Positions 32,539 to 40,965 of a stretch of DNA of 43,897 bases are shown here, one piece after another. Below the pieces are notes generated by a model, which saw only the letters and a list, made by a program, of their open reading frames with translations, made no database searches and was not told the origin of the DNA. Source of the stretch: Verrucomicrobiaceae bacterium UBA2429 (GTDB lineage: Bacteria > Verrucomicrobiota > Verrucomicrobiia > Verrucomicrobiales > Verrucomicrobiaceae); assembly GCA_002343505.1 (NCBI GenBank), contig DDQZ01000033.1, positions 2,086-45,982 of the forward strand, given 5' to 3'. Numbering within the stretch: position 1 is the stretch's first letter; each line of letters starts with the position of its first letter. Both the position numbers and the translations under genes were made by a program.

Positions 32539-34914
32539 ATGAAGGAAACGACCGCCTGCGCCCACTGCGGATGCCCCGTCCCGCAGGGCCGGGAGGACGG
32601 GTTTTGCTGCGCGGGCTGCGTGTATGTCCATGATCTTTTGCATGCGCAGGGATTCGACCATTTTTATGATCTCAAAGGAGGCAATGCCCTGTCACCCGTG
32701 CCGCCACAGGCCCTGCGCGAGCGCGACTACGCATGGTTGCAGCAGCTTGCGGCACAAACGGCGCAGGCTGGCGGTGAAACGGAGGAACTCAGGCTGGCTC
32801 TGCAGGGCATTTCGTGCGTCGGCTGCGTCTGGCTGATCGAAAAAATCTTCGCGCGCCATCCCGGCGGACTGCGGGTGAATGTGGACGTGGTGCATGGCGA
32901 GATGACGCTTTTGTTCCAGCCCGGTGTTTTTGACGCGGCGGCCTTTGCCAGGGACATGCAGGGCTTTGGCTACCTCGTCGGTCCCCCGCATGAAGGCGGG
33001 GAGCGCAAGCAGTCATCCGGCCTGGAGCGGCGCATGGGCGTGTGCGGGGCCTTTGCCATGAACGCGATGGCATTCTCACTGCCGGCCTACTTTGGCATGC
33101 CGCCGGACTTCGCCTTTGCCGCGTGGTTCGACATGATCGCCGCCGCTTCCGCCACACTGGCGATGCTGGTTGGGGGCTCCTATTTCATCGAAAAAGCATG
33201 GCGCGGCTTGCAGGCGGGCGCGCTGCACATAGACACGCCCATAGCGCTGGGCATCATTGCCGCTTATGCCGGCTCGCTGGGCGGCTGGCTGGCCGGAGTG
33301 GAGGGCCTGAAGTATTTCGACTTCGTCGCCATCTTCATCTTCCTCATGCTGGCCGGGCGCTGGGCGCAGCAGGCCGCTGTGGAGCGCAACCGGCGCAAGC
33401 TGATGCGCGACACCTCGATCCCGGAGAGCGTCATGCTGCCGGAGTCCGGCAGGACGGCGCCGCTGTCCGCGCTCAAGCAGGGCGCGCGCTTTGCCATCAA
33501 GCCGGGACAATCCATCCCGGTCGCCTGCCGTCTGCTGAGTCCGCGCGCTTCCGTGAGCCTGGAATGGATCAATGGCGAGAGCGAGGCGCGGCAGCGCGAG
33601 GAAGGGCAGATGCTGCCCTCCGGCGCGCTCAACATCGGCGCGCGCTCCCTGGAGGCGGAGGCGCTGGAGGGATGGCAGGAAAGCACGCTGCGCCGGCTGC
33701 TGGAGGCGCGCCGCCCCGGGGACTTCCGCGACTTGCGCCTGGAGCGTCTGCTGCGCTGGTACCTCGGCATCGTCATCGTCATCGGAGCGGCGGGCGGTTT
33801 GACATGGTGGTTGCGCGGCGCGGAGGCTGCCCGGGCGCTCCAGGTGATGATCTCCATCTTTGTGGTCTCATGTCCCTGTGCCCTGGGTGTGGCGGTGCCG
33901 CTGGCCGAGGAACTCGCGGCGGCGCGCGCGGAGAAAAGCGGCGTGTTTGTGCGCGCGCTGGCGCTCTGGAAGCGGCTGACACGCGCGCGCCGTGTGATCT
34001 TTGACAAAACCGGAACGCTTACGCTGGAGAACCCGGTGCTGGCGGACGCGCTCACAGTCTCCAAGTTGAGCACGGAGTCCAGGATTGCCCTGCGCACACT
34101 CGTCACAGGCAATCTGCATCCGGTCAGCCGCAGTCTTTTTGACGCGCTAGGCCCCGGCAGGGTGCTTGACGCCGAGGTGCGCGAGGACATCGGCTTCGGC
34201 CTGTCCCTTGCGGATGACAAAAACCGGATTTGGAGCCTGGGACGCTCGCCCGCGGCTGATGCGCGGCTGGCTTGCGACGGCGTGCCACTGGCGGACTTCT
34301 GTTTTCGCGACCAGATGCGCGCCGAGTCCATCGAGGAGGTTGGCGCACTGCGCGCGCGCGGTTTGAGTGTCCACATTCTCAGCGGCGACCGCGAGGAAAA
34401 GGTGGCCGGCATCGCGGCGCGGCTCGGGCTGGAAAAGGAGCACTGGCTGGCGCGCATGACACCGGAGCAGAAAGCGCGCTGGGTGGCCGGGCGCGACAGG
34501 GATGACACGCTCTACATTGGCGATGGAGCCAACGACAGCCTTGCCTTTGACGCCGCCCTTTGCGCGGGCAGCCCGGTCACAGGGCGCAGCTTTCTGGAGC
34601 AAAAGGCGGACTTCTTTTTTCTCGGCCACAGCCTGCGTTTTGTCAGCGCTCTGCTTGACATCGCGCGCGTGCATCAGCGCGCCACGCGGCGCGTCTTTGC
34701 CTTCTCGGTGAGCTACAACATCATCACCGTCATCGCCGGTCTCATGGGTCACCTGAGCCCGCTGGCTGCGGCGATTTTGATGCCGCTCAGCTCGGTGGCC
34801 ACGCTCAGCCTGGTGGCCTTCACCTTCCGGGTGTCAAAGGCGGGCCGCATGCTTCCGGCTCCAAGCGCGGTCCGGAGGCAGGGCGGACTCGAAGGCAGTC
34901 TCGCCGCCGCTTGA
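32539..34914 (+). CDS. Heavy-metal P1B-type ATPase, FixI/CcoI-like copper transporter
   Basis: A 791-residue inner-membrane cation pump. The N-terminal metal-binding part has CAHCGCPVPQG and FCCAGCVYVH, then a ferredoxin-like metal domain with GISCVGCVWLIEKIF, the layout of FixI/CcoI transporters that supply copper to cbb3 oxidase. The transmembrane metal site is CPC (C445-P446-C447) and the phosphorylation site is DKTGTLT (D489). HP is seen in NLHPVSRSLF and the hinge in GDGANDSLAF. The actuator loop reads N345-G-E-S instead of T-G-E-S. Eight hydrophobic segments fit the P1B topology. A role in copper export or cytochrome-oxidase assembly is likely. No ccoNOP genes are in the window, so this cannot be settled. 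It is divergent from the small membrane gene. Confidence 0.93.
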   Translation: MKETTACAHCGCPVPQGREDGFCCAGCVYVHDLLHAQGFDHFYDLKGGNALSPVPPQALRERDYAWLQQLAAQTAQAGGETEELRLALQGISCVGCVWLIEKIFARHPGGLRVNVDVVHGEMTLLFQPGVFDAAAFARDMQGFGYLVGPPHEGGERKQSSGLERRMGVCGAFAMNAMAFSLPAYFGMPPDFAFAAWFDMIAAASATLAMLVGGSYFIEKAWRGLQAGALHIDTPIALGIIAAYAGSLGGWLAGVEGLKYFDFVAIFIFLMLAGRWAQQAAVERNRRKLMRDTSIPESVMLPESGRTAPLSALKQGARFAIKPGQSIPVACRLLSPRASVSLEWINGESEARQREEGQMLPSGALNIGARSLEAEALEGWQESTLRRLLEARRPGDFRDLRLERLLRWYLGIVIVIGAAGGLTWWLRGAEAARALQVMISIFVVSCPCALGVAVPLAEELAAARAEKSGVFVRALALWKRLTRARRVIFDKTGTLTLENPVLADALTVSKLSTESRIALRTLVTGNLHPVSRSLFDALGPGRVLDAEVREDIGFGLSLADDKNRIWSLGRSPAADARLACDGVPLADFCFRDQMRAESIEEVGALRARGLSVHILSGDREEKVAGIAARLGLEKEHWLARMTPEQKARWVAGRDRDDTLYIGDGANDSLAFDAALCAGSPVTGRSFLEQKADFFFLGHSLRFVSALLDIARVHQRATRRVFAFSVSYNIITVIAGLMGHLSPLAAAILMPLSSVATLSLVAFTFRVSKAGRMLPAPSAVRRQGGLEGSLAAA

Positions 34915-34927
34915 GCGGAGGGAGGAT

Positions 34928-35746
34928 TCACCGTTCCGGCGTGATCACCTGCCGCCCCGCATCGAAGACGACGCGCGGCGGTTTCCCCGTCTGTTCAAAG
35001 GCGTCGTGCGCCGCGCGCAACTCGCTCCAGAAAGAGTGCCACTCGGATTCGCGCGCCAGCTCCATGCGCGCATCCGTCATGCGGAAAGGGAAGACATGCA
35101 CAGGCACGGCACGCTGGCCCGCGTCCAGCGCGGCTTCGACAATCAAATAGATCTCCTCAATGACCGGATCGGTCATCGCCAGGCAGCCGATGCTCACATT
35201 CGAGCCATGCACCATGATGAAGCTGCCCGTGCGGCCGATGTGGCGGTCATGCGCGTTCGGGTAGCCGATGTTGAAGGAAAGATGAAAACTGCTGGCGGGA
35301 TTCAGCGCGCCTCTTTCCACCGCGTAAAAGCCCTCCGGCACCTGGCCGTCGCCCTCGCGCTGCTTCGGCCCGGGCCCGCCCGAGAGGGCGGCGACGGGAT
35401 AATTGCGGAAAAGCACCCATTCAGACCCGTCGCGCAGCCACAACTCCAGTTCGCGGCTCTCCTTGAAAGCGCGCAGATAAGCCTGCGCGCCGGGACTGGC
35501 GCCGCGCATGGCCAGCTCGTCATGCAAGCCCGGCAGCAGGCGCGCGCGCGTGTCCGCAAGACGCTCCACCGCGGTGAGCGCGCTCCATTTCTCCGGCTCG
35601 GGCGGCTCGGGGTAGGGCAGGCGCAGGGAGTCAAACATCAGGTGGCGGGCGAAGCAGTCTAGGCAGCCCCGCCTCTCCATCCAAAGCCCCGCCAGGGCGA
35701 ACGCCGCAGCCAGCAGGACAACCAGGAAAAAGAACCGCGAGTGCAT
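34928..35746 (-). CDS. L,D-transpeptidase (YkuD domain), exported
   Basis: A 272-residue protein with an N-terminal signal anchor (FFFLVVLLAAAFALAGLW, about 5-22). The catalytic domain carries VPEGFYAVE, LSFNIGYPNAHDR and the active-site motif VHGSNVSIGCLAM with the nucleophile C188 and preceding histidine. These enzymes form 3-3 peptidoglycan cross-links or attach outer-membrane proteins to the wall in the periplasm. The combination with a cysteine pair CLDC near residue 28-31 could be a disulfide. It converges with the metal ATPase gene (13 bp between stops) and has no evident partner. Confidence 0.9.
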   Translation of the reverse strand: MHSRFFFLVVLLAAAFALAGLWMERRGCLDCFARHLMFDSLRLPYPEPPEPEKWSALTAVERLADTRARLLPGLHDELAMRGASPGAQAYLRAFKESRELELWLRDGSEWVLFRNYPVAALSGGPGPKQREGDGQVPEGFYAVERGALNPASSFHLSFNIGYPNAHDRHIGRTGSFIMVHGSNVSIGCLAMTDPVIEEIYLIVEAALDAGQRAVPVHVFPFRMTDARMELARESEWHSFWSELRAAHDAFEQTGKPPRVVFDAGRQVITPER

Positions 35747-36250
35747 GAGGCAAGATGCATCAGCACCGCGCGAGTGCAGCCGCGAAATTCACCCGCATGG
35801 CTCATTCGCAGGGTGCCCGTGTCTTCCGCTCCAAAGGGACATGCCTGTCATGCCGGCTGGCAGGTGGGGGCCGTGAGGCTGAGAAGTGCTGGATGATACC
35901 CGGCCAAGCAGACGCACCCTGCGCCAGTGACCCTGCCGCCATTTTCACTGTGGAGTCCTCCGGAGTCGGCGCCTTTCGACCTCACTTTGGGCTTTCACTA
36001 CCCTTGGAATGCTGACTTCCTTCTGAGTAACGGTTATCGCATAAGCTGCAACGCTGTCGCTCCACATGGAACTGGTGGTGCCGGGGGCCACATTTTTCCG
36101 CCAGACGCCGCTGTTGAAAATATGGCGAACGGCGTGGACTATTTTTCCATACCATTGGATGACGAATCTGACCGGATCTGACGGCTTCATTGACAGCTTT
36201 GATCGTGCCTCTGCACTGCAACATCCACACCTGCGTCCCGTTGACGCACC
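35747..36250. other. 504-bp stretch without a recognisable gene
   Basis: Short open frames exist on both strands but none has a family motif, signal sequence or consistent codon pattern. Around 35955-36010 the sequence (CTCCGGAGTCGGCGCC and the following GGGCTTTCACT) reminds me of interspersed verrucomicrobial repeats, but I cannot confirm that without the rest of the genome. A lone TTGACA at 36190-36195 precedes the esterase start with no clear -10. No tRNA fold seen. Confidence 0.45.
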
Positions 36251-37126
36251 ATGCGCCGCGTTTTCCTTCTCTGTCTCCTCGCCCTCAGCTCTCCGCTCTT
36301 CGCCCAAAAGGCCGCGAAGGCCAAGAAAGCCGGCACACCGCCACCCACGAAGCCGCCGCTGGTCAGCGTGGACATCACGAAGCTGCCGGCGGGCGCGACG
36401 CATCTCGATCTGTGGCTGCTGTGCGGGCAGTCGAACATGAAAGGACGCGGACTCATGCCGGAGGAGCCGAAGAACGACCCGCGCATCGTCATGATGCACA
36501 AGATGGACGACCAGTGGTATCTCGCGCGGCATCCGCTGCATCTCACGGGCGACGCGAAGACCTTCCAAGGCCACGACAACGCCGGCGTCGGCCCCGGACT
36601 GGCCTTTGCCGAAGTGCTCGCCGCGCAGGACAAAACCGCCGCCATCGGCCTCGTGCCCTGCGCCGTCGGCGGATCCTCCATCAAGCTCTGGCAGAAAGGC
36701 GCGAAGCTTTACGAAGACGCCCTCCGCCGCGCCAAACTCGCCCTGCAGACCACCGCGCCCGTGAAAGCCCGCATCCGCGGCATTCTCTGGCTGCAAGGCG
36801 AGGCCAACGCGAACGCCGAAGAACTCCCCCAGCACGCCGACCGCCTCCGCGCGATGATCGAAGCCTTTCGCACCGAACTCGCCCAGCCCGACCTGCCCTT
36901 CATCGCCTGCACCGTCGGCGAGATGCGGGATGAACCGCAACTCACCCACCTCAAAGCCATGAACGAGATCCAGCTCGCCCTGCCGAAAAGCGTCCCGCAC
37001 ACCGCCTGTGTAGATGCCCGCGATTTGAAGACACACATCGGCGACAATGTGCATTTCGACACGGCTGCACAGGAGGAGATCGGCAGGCGCTTCGCCGCGG
37101 AGTTCAACAAGCTGGCCGGCCGCTGA
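36251..37126 (+). CDS. Secreted SASA-type carbohydrate esterase (SGNH fold)
   Basis: A 291-residue sialate O-acetylesterase-like (SASA/DUF303) protein with a signal peptide (RRVFLLCLLALSSPLFAQ). After a lysine- and proline-rich linker (20-36) the SGNH blocks appear in order: block I LLCGQSNMKGRG with nucleophile S61, block II GLVPCAVGGSSIKLWQ, block III LWLQGEANAN and the C-terminal catalytic pair in DNVHFDTAAQ. It should remove O-acetyl groups from sugars such as acetylated hemicellulose or sialic acids. Its stop codon abuts the stop of the convergent hydrolase-methyltransferase gene (TGATCA), so no separate terminator fits between them. Confidence 0.9.
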   Translation: MRRVFLLCLLALSSPLFAQKAAKAKKAGTPPPTKPPLVSVDITKLPAGATHLDLWLLCGQSNMKGRGLMPEEPKNDPRIVMMHKMDDQWYLARHPLHLTGDAKTFQGHDNAGVGPGLAFAEVLAAQDKTAAIGLVPCAVGGSSIKLWQKGAKLYEDALRRAKLALQTTAPVKARIRGILWLQGEANANAEELPQHADRLRAMIEAFRTELAQPDLPFIACTVGEMRDEPQLTHLKAMNEIQLALPKSVPHTACVDARDLKTHIGDNVHFDTAAQEEIGRRFAAEFNKLAGR

Positions 37127-38866
37127 TCAAGCCACCGGTTTGCGGGCGAGGCTGACGGTGAAGATGCCGAAGTCGTCCACCCACTGCTTTTCCTTTTTGA
37201 AGCCGGCCTGCTCGACGAGAGCGTCCATCTCCCCCTGCGGACGGCGGCGCATGACCCAGTATTCGCCGTCGCGGTTGGTGAGCGTGCGCGCGATCATCTC
37301 CACCTGAGGATGCCAGGGCTGGCCCGTGTAAATGAGCCAGCCGCCGGGCGGCACGGCGCGAAACAGACCGCGCAGTGAGCGCTGCAGCCGCGCATTGTCG
37401 GGGAAGAGTTCATAAAGCCCCGACACCACGGCCACGGAGGGCTTCGGCTCCACAGAGGCGAGCGACTCCTCATCGAAGGCATCCCCGCGCGCATGGGTGA
37501 TGCGCTCCGCCAGCCCCATCTGACTCGCGGAGGCGCGGCCCCTTGCGAGCGCGGACTCGCTCCAGTCCCGGCACAGCACCTGCAAATCCCCGCCGCATTC
37601 CTCATCCGCCATGACATCGAGCAGGTAGCGGCCCGCGCCGCCAGCGATGTCCATGAGCTGAGGCGGCAGGCCCGCCTCGCGCGCCTGCCTCAGAGCGTGG
37701 CGCAGCGCCTGGTTCATGCACGCCCTCCTCTGCCGGATGCCGCGCCAGCCGATGGCATTGATGTAAAAGTGGTCAATGATTTTTCCAGCCAGCAGGTTGC
37801 CGCGCGCCTTGTTTTCATAGACGTAATCAAGCGACTCACCGGAGTCGAAGCCGGTGGCATGGCCGATGCGGATGCCCTGGCTGAGCCTGCCGAGAGTGCC
37901 AAGGCTGGCGCGCTGCAGGATGAAGGAAAGCCCCTTCAAGGAAGGCGAGGGCAGCGGCTTTTTCAGGGCGGCGAACTCGGCGTTCGTGGCTGGATGGCTG
38001 AGGTCCGCCTCAAGCCGCGGCGGGGTGAAGTTCTCGATGCAGCGGACTGCGAAGCGCTTGATGGCTGCGCAAACTTCCTCGCGGCATAGATCGTGGAAAA
38101 TGGCGTGGCGGGCGCCTTTGAGTGTGAGATGAATTTTCTGGTCGCAGCCGTAGTTCGAGTAGAGCCGGTCAATGGCCCCCCTTTTCACCACCTTGTCAGC
38201 GCCTGCGGAAAACAATAGCAGCGGGCGGTCCATGACCTCGGCGTCACTAACGACTCTGCGGGCGGTGTCAAAAAGGCCGGTGAGTATGCGCGCTGAGATG
38301 TCCTTGGAGATGGAGGTGTCCGCATCGTATTCAGCGGCGGCTGCGGGATCCCGCGTGAGCCAGCTTCCGCGCACATAGCTTTTGATGGTGGCGCCGGGCT
38401 TGAGTTTTTGCAGCGCGCGGATGCCAGTCAGCGCGCCGGGCACGATGAGGTTCACCTCCAGCGCCGGGGTGGCGAGCACCAGGCCCGCGATGCGCGGCGC
38501 GAAGTCATGCACCCATGCCGACGCCACCACCGCGCCTACGCTGTGCGCCACCACGACCGTCTTTTCCGGCACGAGGCCGTGCTGCTTTTGCAAATGGCGG
38601 AAAAATGTGTCGAGGTCGCGCACATACTCCATGAATCCCGCCGCGTGTCCGCGCCGCCCCGGCGACTGTCCATGTCCGCGCGCCTCCCAGGCATAAATCG
38701 CTGTGTCCGGCATGAGCAGCGAGGGCGCCACGCTGTCCCAGCGGTCGGCATGCTCGTGCCCGCGGTGCAGGAGCACCAGCGCTCTGGATGCCCCATGGAC
38801 GTTCCAGGATTTGTAATGCAATGACTCGCCGTCATCGGCGGTGAATTGAAGACGCTCGGATTTCAT
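37127..38866 (-). CDS. Fused alpha/beta hydrolase and class I methyltransferase
   Basis: A 579-residue cytosolic protein. Residues 1 to about 290 form a monoacylglycerol-lipase-like alpha/beta hydrolase: ALVLLHRGHEHADRWD, the nucleophile elbow AHSVGAVVAS (S109), acid and histidine regions LLLFSAGADKVV and GARHAIFHD. Residues about 330-579 form a SAM methyltransferase: MDIAGGAGRYLLDVM (motif I near 415), VAVVSGLYELFPDNARL and VPPGGWLIYTGQP. This fusion is a known bacterial family sometimes placed beside phospholipid synthesis genes; here no such neighbour exists. The substrate is not known. Transcribed towards the esterase with abutting stop codons. Confidence 0.9.
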   Translation of the reverse strand: MKSERLQFTADDGESLHYKSWNVHGASRALVLLHRGHEHADRWDSVAPSLLMPDTAIYAWEARGHGQSPGRRGHAAGFMEYVRDLDTFFRHLQKQHGLVPEKTVVVAHSVGAVVASAWVHDFAPRIAGLVLATPALEVNLIVPGALTGIRALQKLKPGATIKSYVRGSWLTRDPAAAAEYDADTSISKDISARILTGLFDTARRVVSDAEVMDRPLLLFSAGADKVVKRGAIDRLYSNYGCDQKIHLTLKGARHAIFHDLCREEVCAAIKRFAVRCIENFTPPRLEADLSHPATNAEFAALKKPLPSPSLKGLSFILQRASLGTLGRLSQGIRIGHATGFDSGESLDYVYENKARGNLLAGKIIDHFYINAIGWRGIRQRRACMNQALRHALRQAREAGLPPQLMDIAGGAGRYLLDVMADEECGGDLQVLCRDWSESALARGRASASQMGLAERITHARGDAFDEESLASVEPKPSVAVVSGLYELFPDNARLQRSLRGLFRAVPPGGWLIYTGQPWHPQVEMIARTLTNRDGEYWVMRRRPQGEMDALVEQAGFKKEKQWVDDFGIFTVSLARKPVA

Positions 38867-38989
38867 GAGTGGATTCGGTTGGAGTTGGATGGATTTGCCA
38901 ATACCGCGACGAAGTCCCCAAGGGGCCGCGCCGCCGGCGTCCGAGCGCTACTTTGAATCCATTAACCCGGCGAATCAATAAACTCGATG

Positions 38990-39018
38990 ATGCCATGCAT
39001 GACGCTGATGCACGGCAT
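38990..39018 (-). terminator. Hairpin after the Pit transporter gene, possible terminator
   Basis: An 11-bp stem with one A-C mismatch (38990-39000 with 39008-39018) closes a 7-nt loop. It lies 16 bp past the stop of the phosphate transporter on its strand. The following bases contain only a short T-rich stretch, so the call is tentative. Confidence 0.38.
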
Positions 39019-39034
39019 GCATTCGACAGATTCG

Positions 39035-40114
39035 TCAGACCACAGCTTTAACAAAAACGTAACCCAGCGCGCCGGTGGCCGGGATGGTGAGCACCCATGC
39101 CCATAGGATGCGGCCGACGACACTCCACTGGATGGCATTCCACCGCCTGGCCGCGCCCACCCCCATGATGCTGGTGGTGATGGCGTGGGTGGTGGAGACA
39201 GGCATGCCGAGGGAGGCCGCGCCAAAGAGAACGGTGGCGGCCGTGGTTTCCGCGGCGAAGCCGTGCACGGGCTGCAGTTTCACCATCTTATGACCGAGGG
39301 TCTTGATGATGCGCCAGCCGCCCGCTGCCGTTCCAGCGGCCATGGTGAGGGCGCACACGACTTTGATCCAGACAGGGATTTGGTCGCCCTTGGCTCCGAG
39401 AGACTCGATGCGCAGAAAGGAAAGCCAGCCAGGCAGCTCCTGGAGATCACCCGCATTGGTGCCGGCGACAAGAGCGAGAGCAATGATGCCCATGGTCTTC
39501 TGCGCGTCATTCTGGCCGTGGCTGAAGCCCATGTAGCCGGCGCTGAATATCTGCATCTTGCCAAAGGTGCGGCTGACGACAAGCGGACGCAGGTAGTAGC
39601 AGATGCTGTTAAGCAGGCCCATGAGAACGAGTCCGAAGGTGAATCCAGCCAGCGGGGAACTGACCATGGGCAGCACGACTTTGTAAAAGATGCCCCCGCC
39701 CTCATACCAGTGCTTGCCGGCATCAGGGGGCTTCGACCAGATGAGCGCCTCCCAATTGCCGTCGGCACTGGCGAGCGTGGCGCCGATCAGGCCGCCGATA
39801 AGGGCATGGCTGGAGCTGGAAGGCAGACCGAACCACCAGGTGATCAGGTTCCAGACAATACCGCCCGAGAGCGCGCAGATGATGGTGGTGGTGGAGACAA
39901 ACTGGCTGTCCACGAGGCCTGAGGAGATGGTCTTGGCGACAGCGGTGCCAAACAGGGCGCCGACCAGGTTCGTGACAGAGGCCAGCAAAATCGCCTGCCT
40001 TGGCGTGAGCACCTTGGTGGAGACCACGGTGGCGATTGAGTTGGCTGTGTCGTGGAAACCGTTGATGTATTCGAAAATCAACGCGACCAGGACGACGGTC
40101 AGGACGAGGGTCAT
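39035..40114 (-). CDS. pit: Low-affinity inorganic phosphate transporter (Pit family)
   Basis: A 359-residue inner-membrane transporter with about ten hydrophobic segments. The duplicated family signatures are present: FEYINGFHDTANSIATVVST near the N terminus, followed by LVGALFGTAVAKTIS, and MGFSHGQNDAQKTMGIIAL in the second half. A late SLGMPVSTTHAITTSIMGVG is also diagnostic. It takes up phosphate (probably as a metal-phosphate complex) driven by the proton gradient. Its gene starts 10 bp after the DUF47 stop, so the two form one operon, as in many bacteria. Confidence 0.96.
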   Translation of the reverse strand: MTLVLTVVLVALIFEYINGFHDTANSIATVVSTKVLTPRQAILLASVTNLVGALFGTAVAKTISSGLVDSQFVSTTTIICALSGGIVWNLITWWFGLPSSSSHALIGGLIGATLASADGNWEALIWSKPPDAGKHWYEGGGIFYKVVLPMVSSPLAGFTFGLVLMGLLNSICYYLRPLVVSRTFGKMQIFSAGYMGFSHGQNDAQKTMGIIALALVAGTNAGDLQELPGWLSFLRIESLGAKGDQIPVWIKVVCALTMAAGTAAGGWRIIKTLGHKMVKLQPVHGFAAETTAATVLFGAASLGMPVSTTHAITTSIMGVGAARRWNAIQWSVVGRILWAWVLTIPATGALGYVFVKAVV

Positions 40115-40124
40115 GCGCCGGTGA

Positions 40125-40760
40125 TCAGGAGTTTTTCAAAACGATGTGGGCGACGACCTTCCCGGCGTCCCGGCAGCGATCCACCACCTTCTCCATCAGA
40201 TCATAGAGATCTCGCATCACGATGATGGTGATGGCACCTCGGGAGGTCTGGCTGTAAAGGTCGCGCAGGCATTCCAGAACGAGCTTGTCGGCATCACCCT
40301 CGATTTTTTGGAGCTTGTCATTGAGCACCTTCACGCGCTCAAGGTGCAGTTTCGAACGCAGCTCCGTGATCATGGTGACGACGCAGTCAGCGGCCGAGTC
40401 CATGAGGGTGATCTGGCGGCTGAAATCCGCGCCCTCCAGATGCTGGCGCGCGATCATGACGCGCTCGGCGATTTTCTCGACCGTCTTGGGTATCTTGTAC
40501 AAGGCGGTGGCGAGAGCGGAGATGTCTTCCCGCTCCAGTTCGGTGACAAAGGTGCGGCACAGAGCCTCGTCAATCTGCTCGGTGATTTTTTTGTCCTCGC
40601 GCCGTGAGGCTGCGAAAGCCTCCAGCGTTGCCCCGTCGCCCACAGGCGCAGAGAGCAGGCTGTGAAGGGACTGGACGCTTTTGCGCGCCTGCGTGGCGCT
40701 GGCTTCCAATAGATCGTAAAAGACGTCTTTTTTGCCAAAGAGATTTTGCAATGCCAGCAT
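40125..40760 (-). CDS. DUF47 (PhoU-like) regulator of the phosphate transporter
   Basis: A 211-residue cytosolic all-helical protein of the DUF47/PhoU-like family, thought to control the neighbouring Pit transporter and metal-phosphate balance. Typical features are LFGKKDVFYDLLEASA at the N terminus, DKKITEQIDEALCRTFVTELEREDISALATAL, ALYKIPKTVEKIAERVM, and RDLYDLMEKVVDRCRDAGKVVAHIVLKN at the C terminus, with the acidic E/D-x(3)-D patterns that bind metal clusters in relatives. The ATG at 40760 fits the family start; an upstream extension is open but lies in the promoter region. Confidence 0.94.
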   Translation of the reverse strand: MLALQNLFGKKDVFYDLLEASATQARKSVQSLHSLLSAPVGDGATLEAFAASRREDKKITEQIDEALCRTFVTELEREDISALATALYKIPKTVEKIAERVMIARQHLEGADFSRQITLMDSAADCVVTMITELRSKLHLERVKVLNDKLQKIEGDADKLVLECLRDLYSQTSRGAITIIVMRDLYDLMEKVVDRCRDAGKVVAHIVLKNS

Positions 40761-40781
40761 GGTCGGGAGTGTGTGAGCGGC

Positions 40782-40811
40782 ATTAGGAGCGGAAGTCAGG
40801 CTGGCTGTCAA
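40782..40811 (-). promoter_or_regulatory. Probable promoter of DUF47-pit
   Basis: On the minus strand a perfect TTGACA (40806-40811), an 18-bp spacer and CCTAAT (40782-40787, four of six consensus bases), placed about 20 bp upstream of the DUF47 start codon. The leader would be short. An 18-bp palindrome lies 19 bp further upstream. Confidence 0.6.
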
Positions 40812-40830
40812 AAATAACGATCCCCGCATT

Positions 40831-40848
40831 TGTGACGAAATTGTCACA
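40831..40848. promoter_or_regulatory. Palindrome upstream of the DUF47-pit promoter, candidate regulator site
   Basis: TGTGAC and GTCACA flank a 6-bp AT-rich centre. On the gene's strand it also reads as two 7-bp direct repeats (TGTGACA and CGTCACA) 4 bp apart, the spacing of a Pho box. It sits 19 bp above the -35, where an activator would bind. A CRP-type site is less likely because the half-sites TGTGA/TCACA are 8 rather than 6 bp apart. Confidence 0.45.
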
Positions 40849-40881
40849 CCCAGACTCGCCCTTGTCTTATCATAGAGTTTT

Positions 40882-40895
40882 AAATCGCAAATCCC
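40882..40895. repeat. Two 7-bp repeats upstream of the PSD1 gene
   Basis: AAATCGC followed by AAATCCC, in the divergent spacer before the PSD1 cytochrome gene. They resemble the CAATCCG heptamers inside that gene at 41360-41394. Confidence 0.4.
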
Positions 40896-40965
40896 CGGAT
40901 TGTTCCGTGCTCACAAGCCAACTTCGAGCTTCACACTTCCGCTCTGGCACCGTATCCTCGGGGTG

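Noticed and set aside
40831..40848. CRP-type binding site
   Set aside because: The half-sites TGTGA and TCACA are 8 bp apart, not 6, and the downstream genes concern phosphate, so a Pho-like or other regulator fits better.
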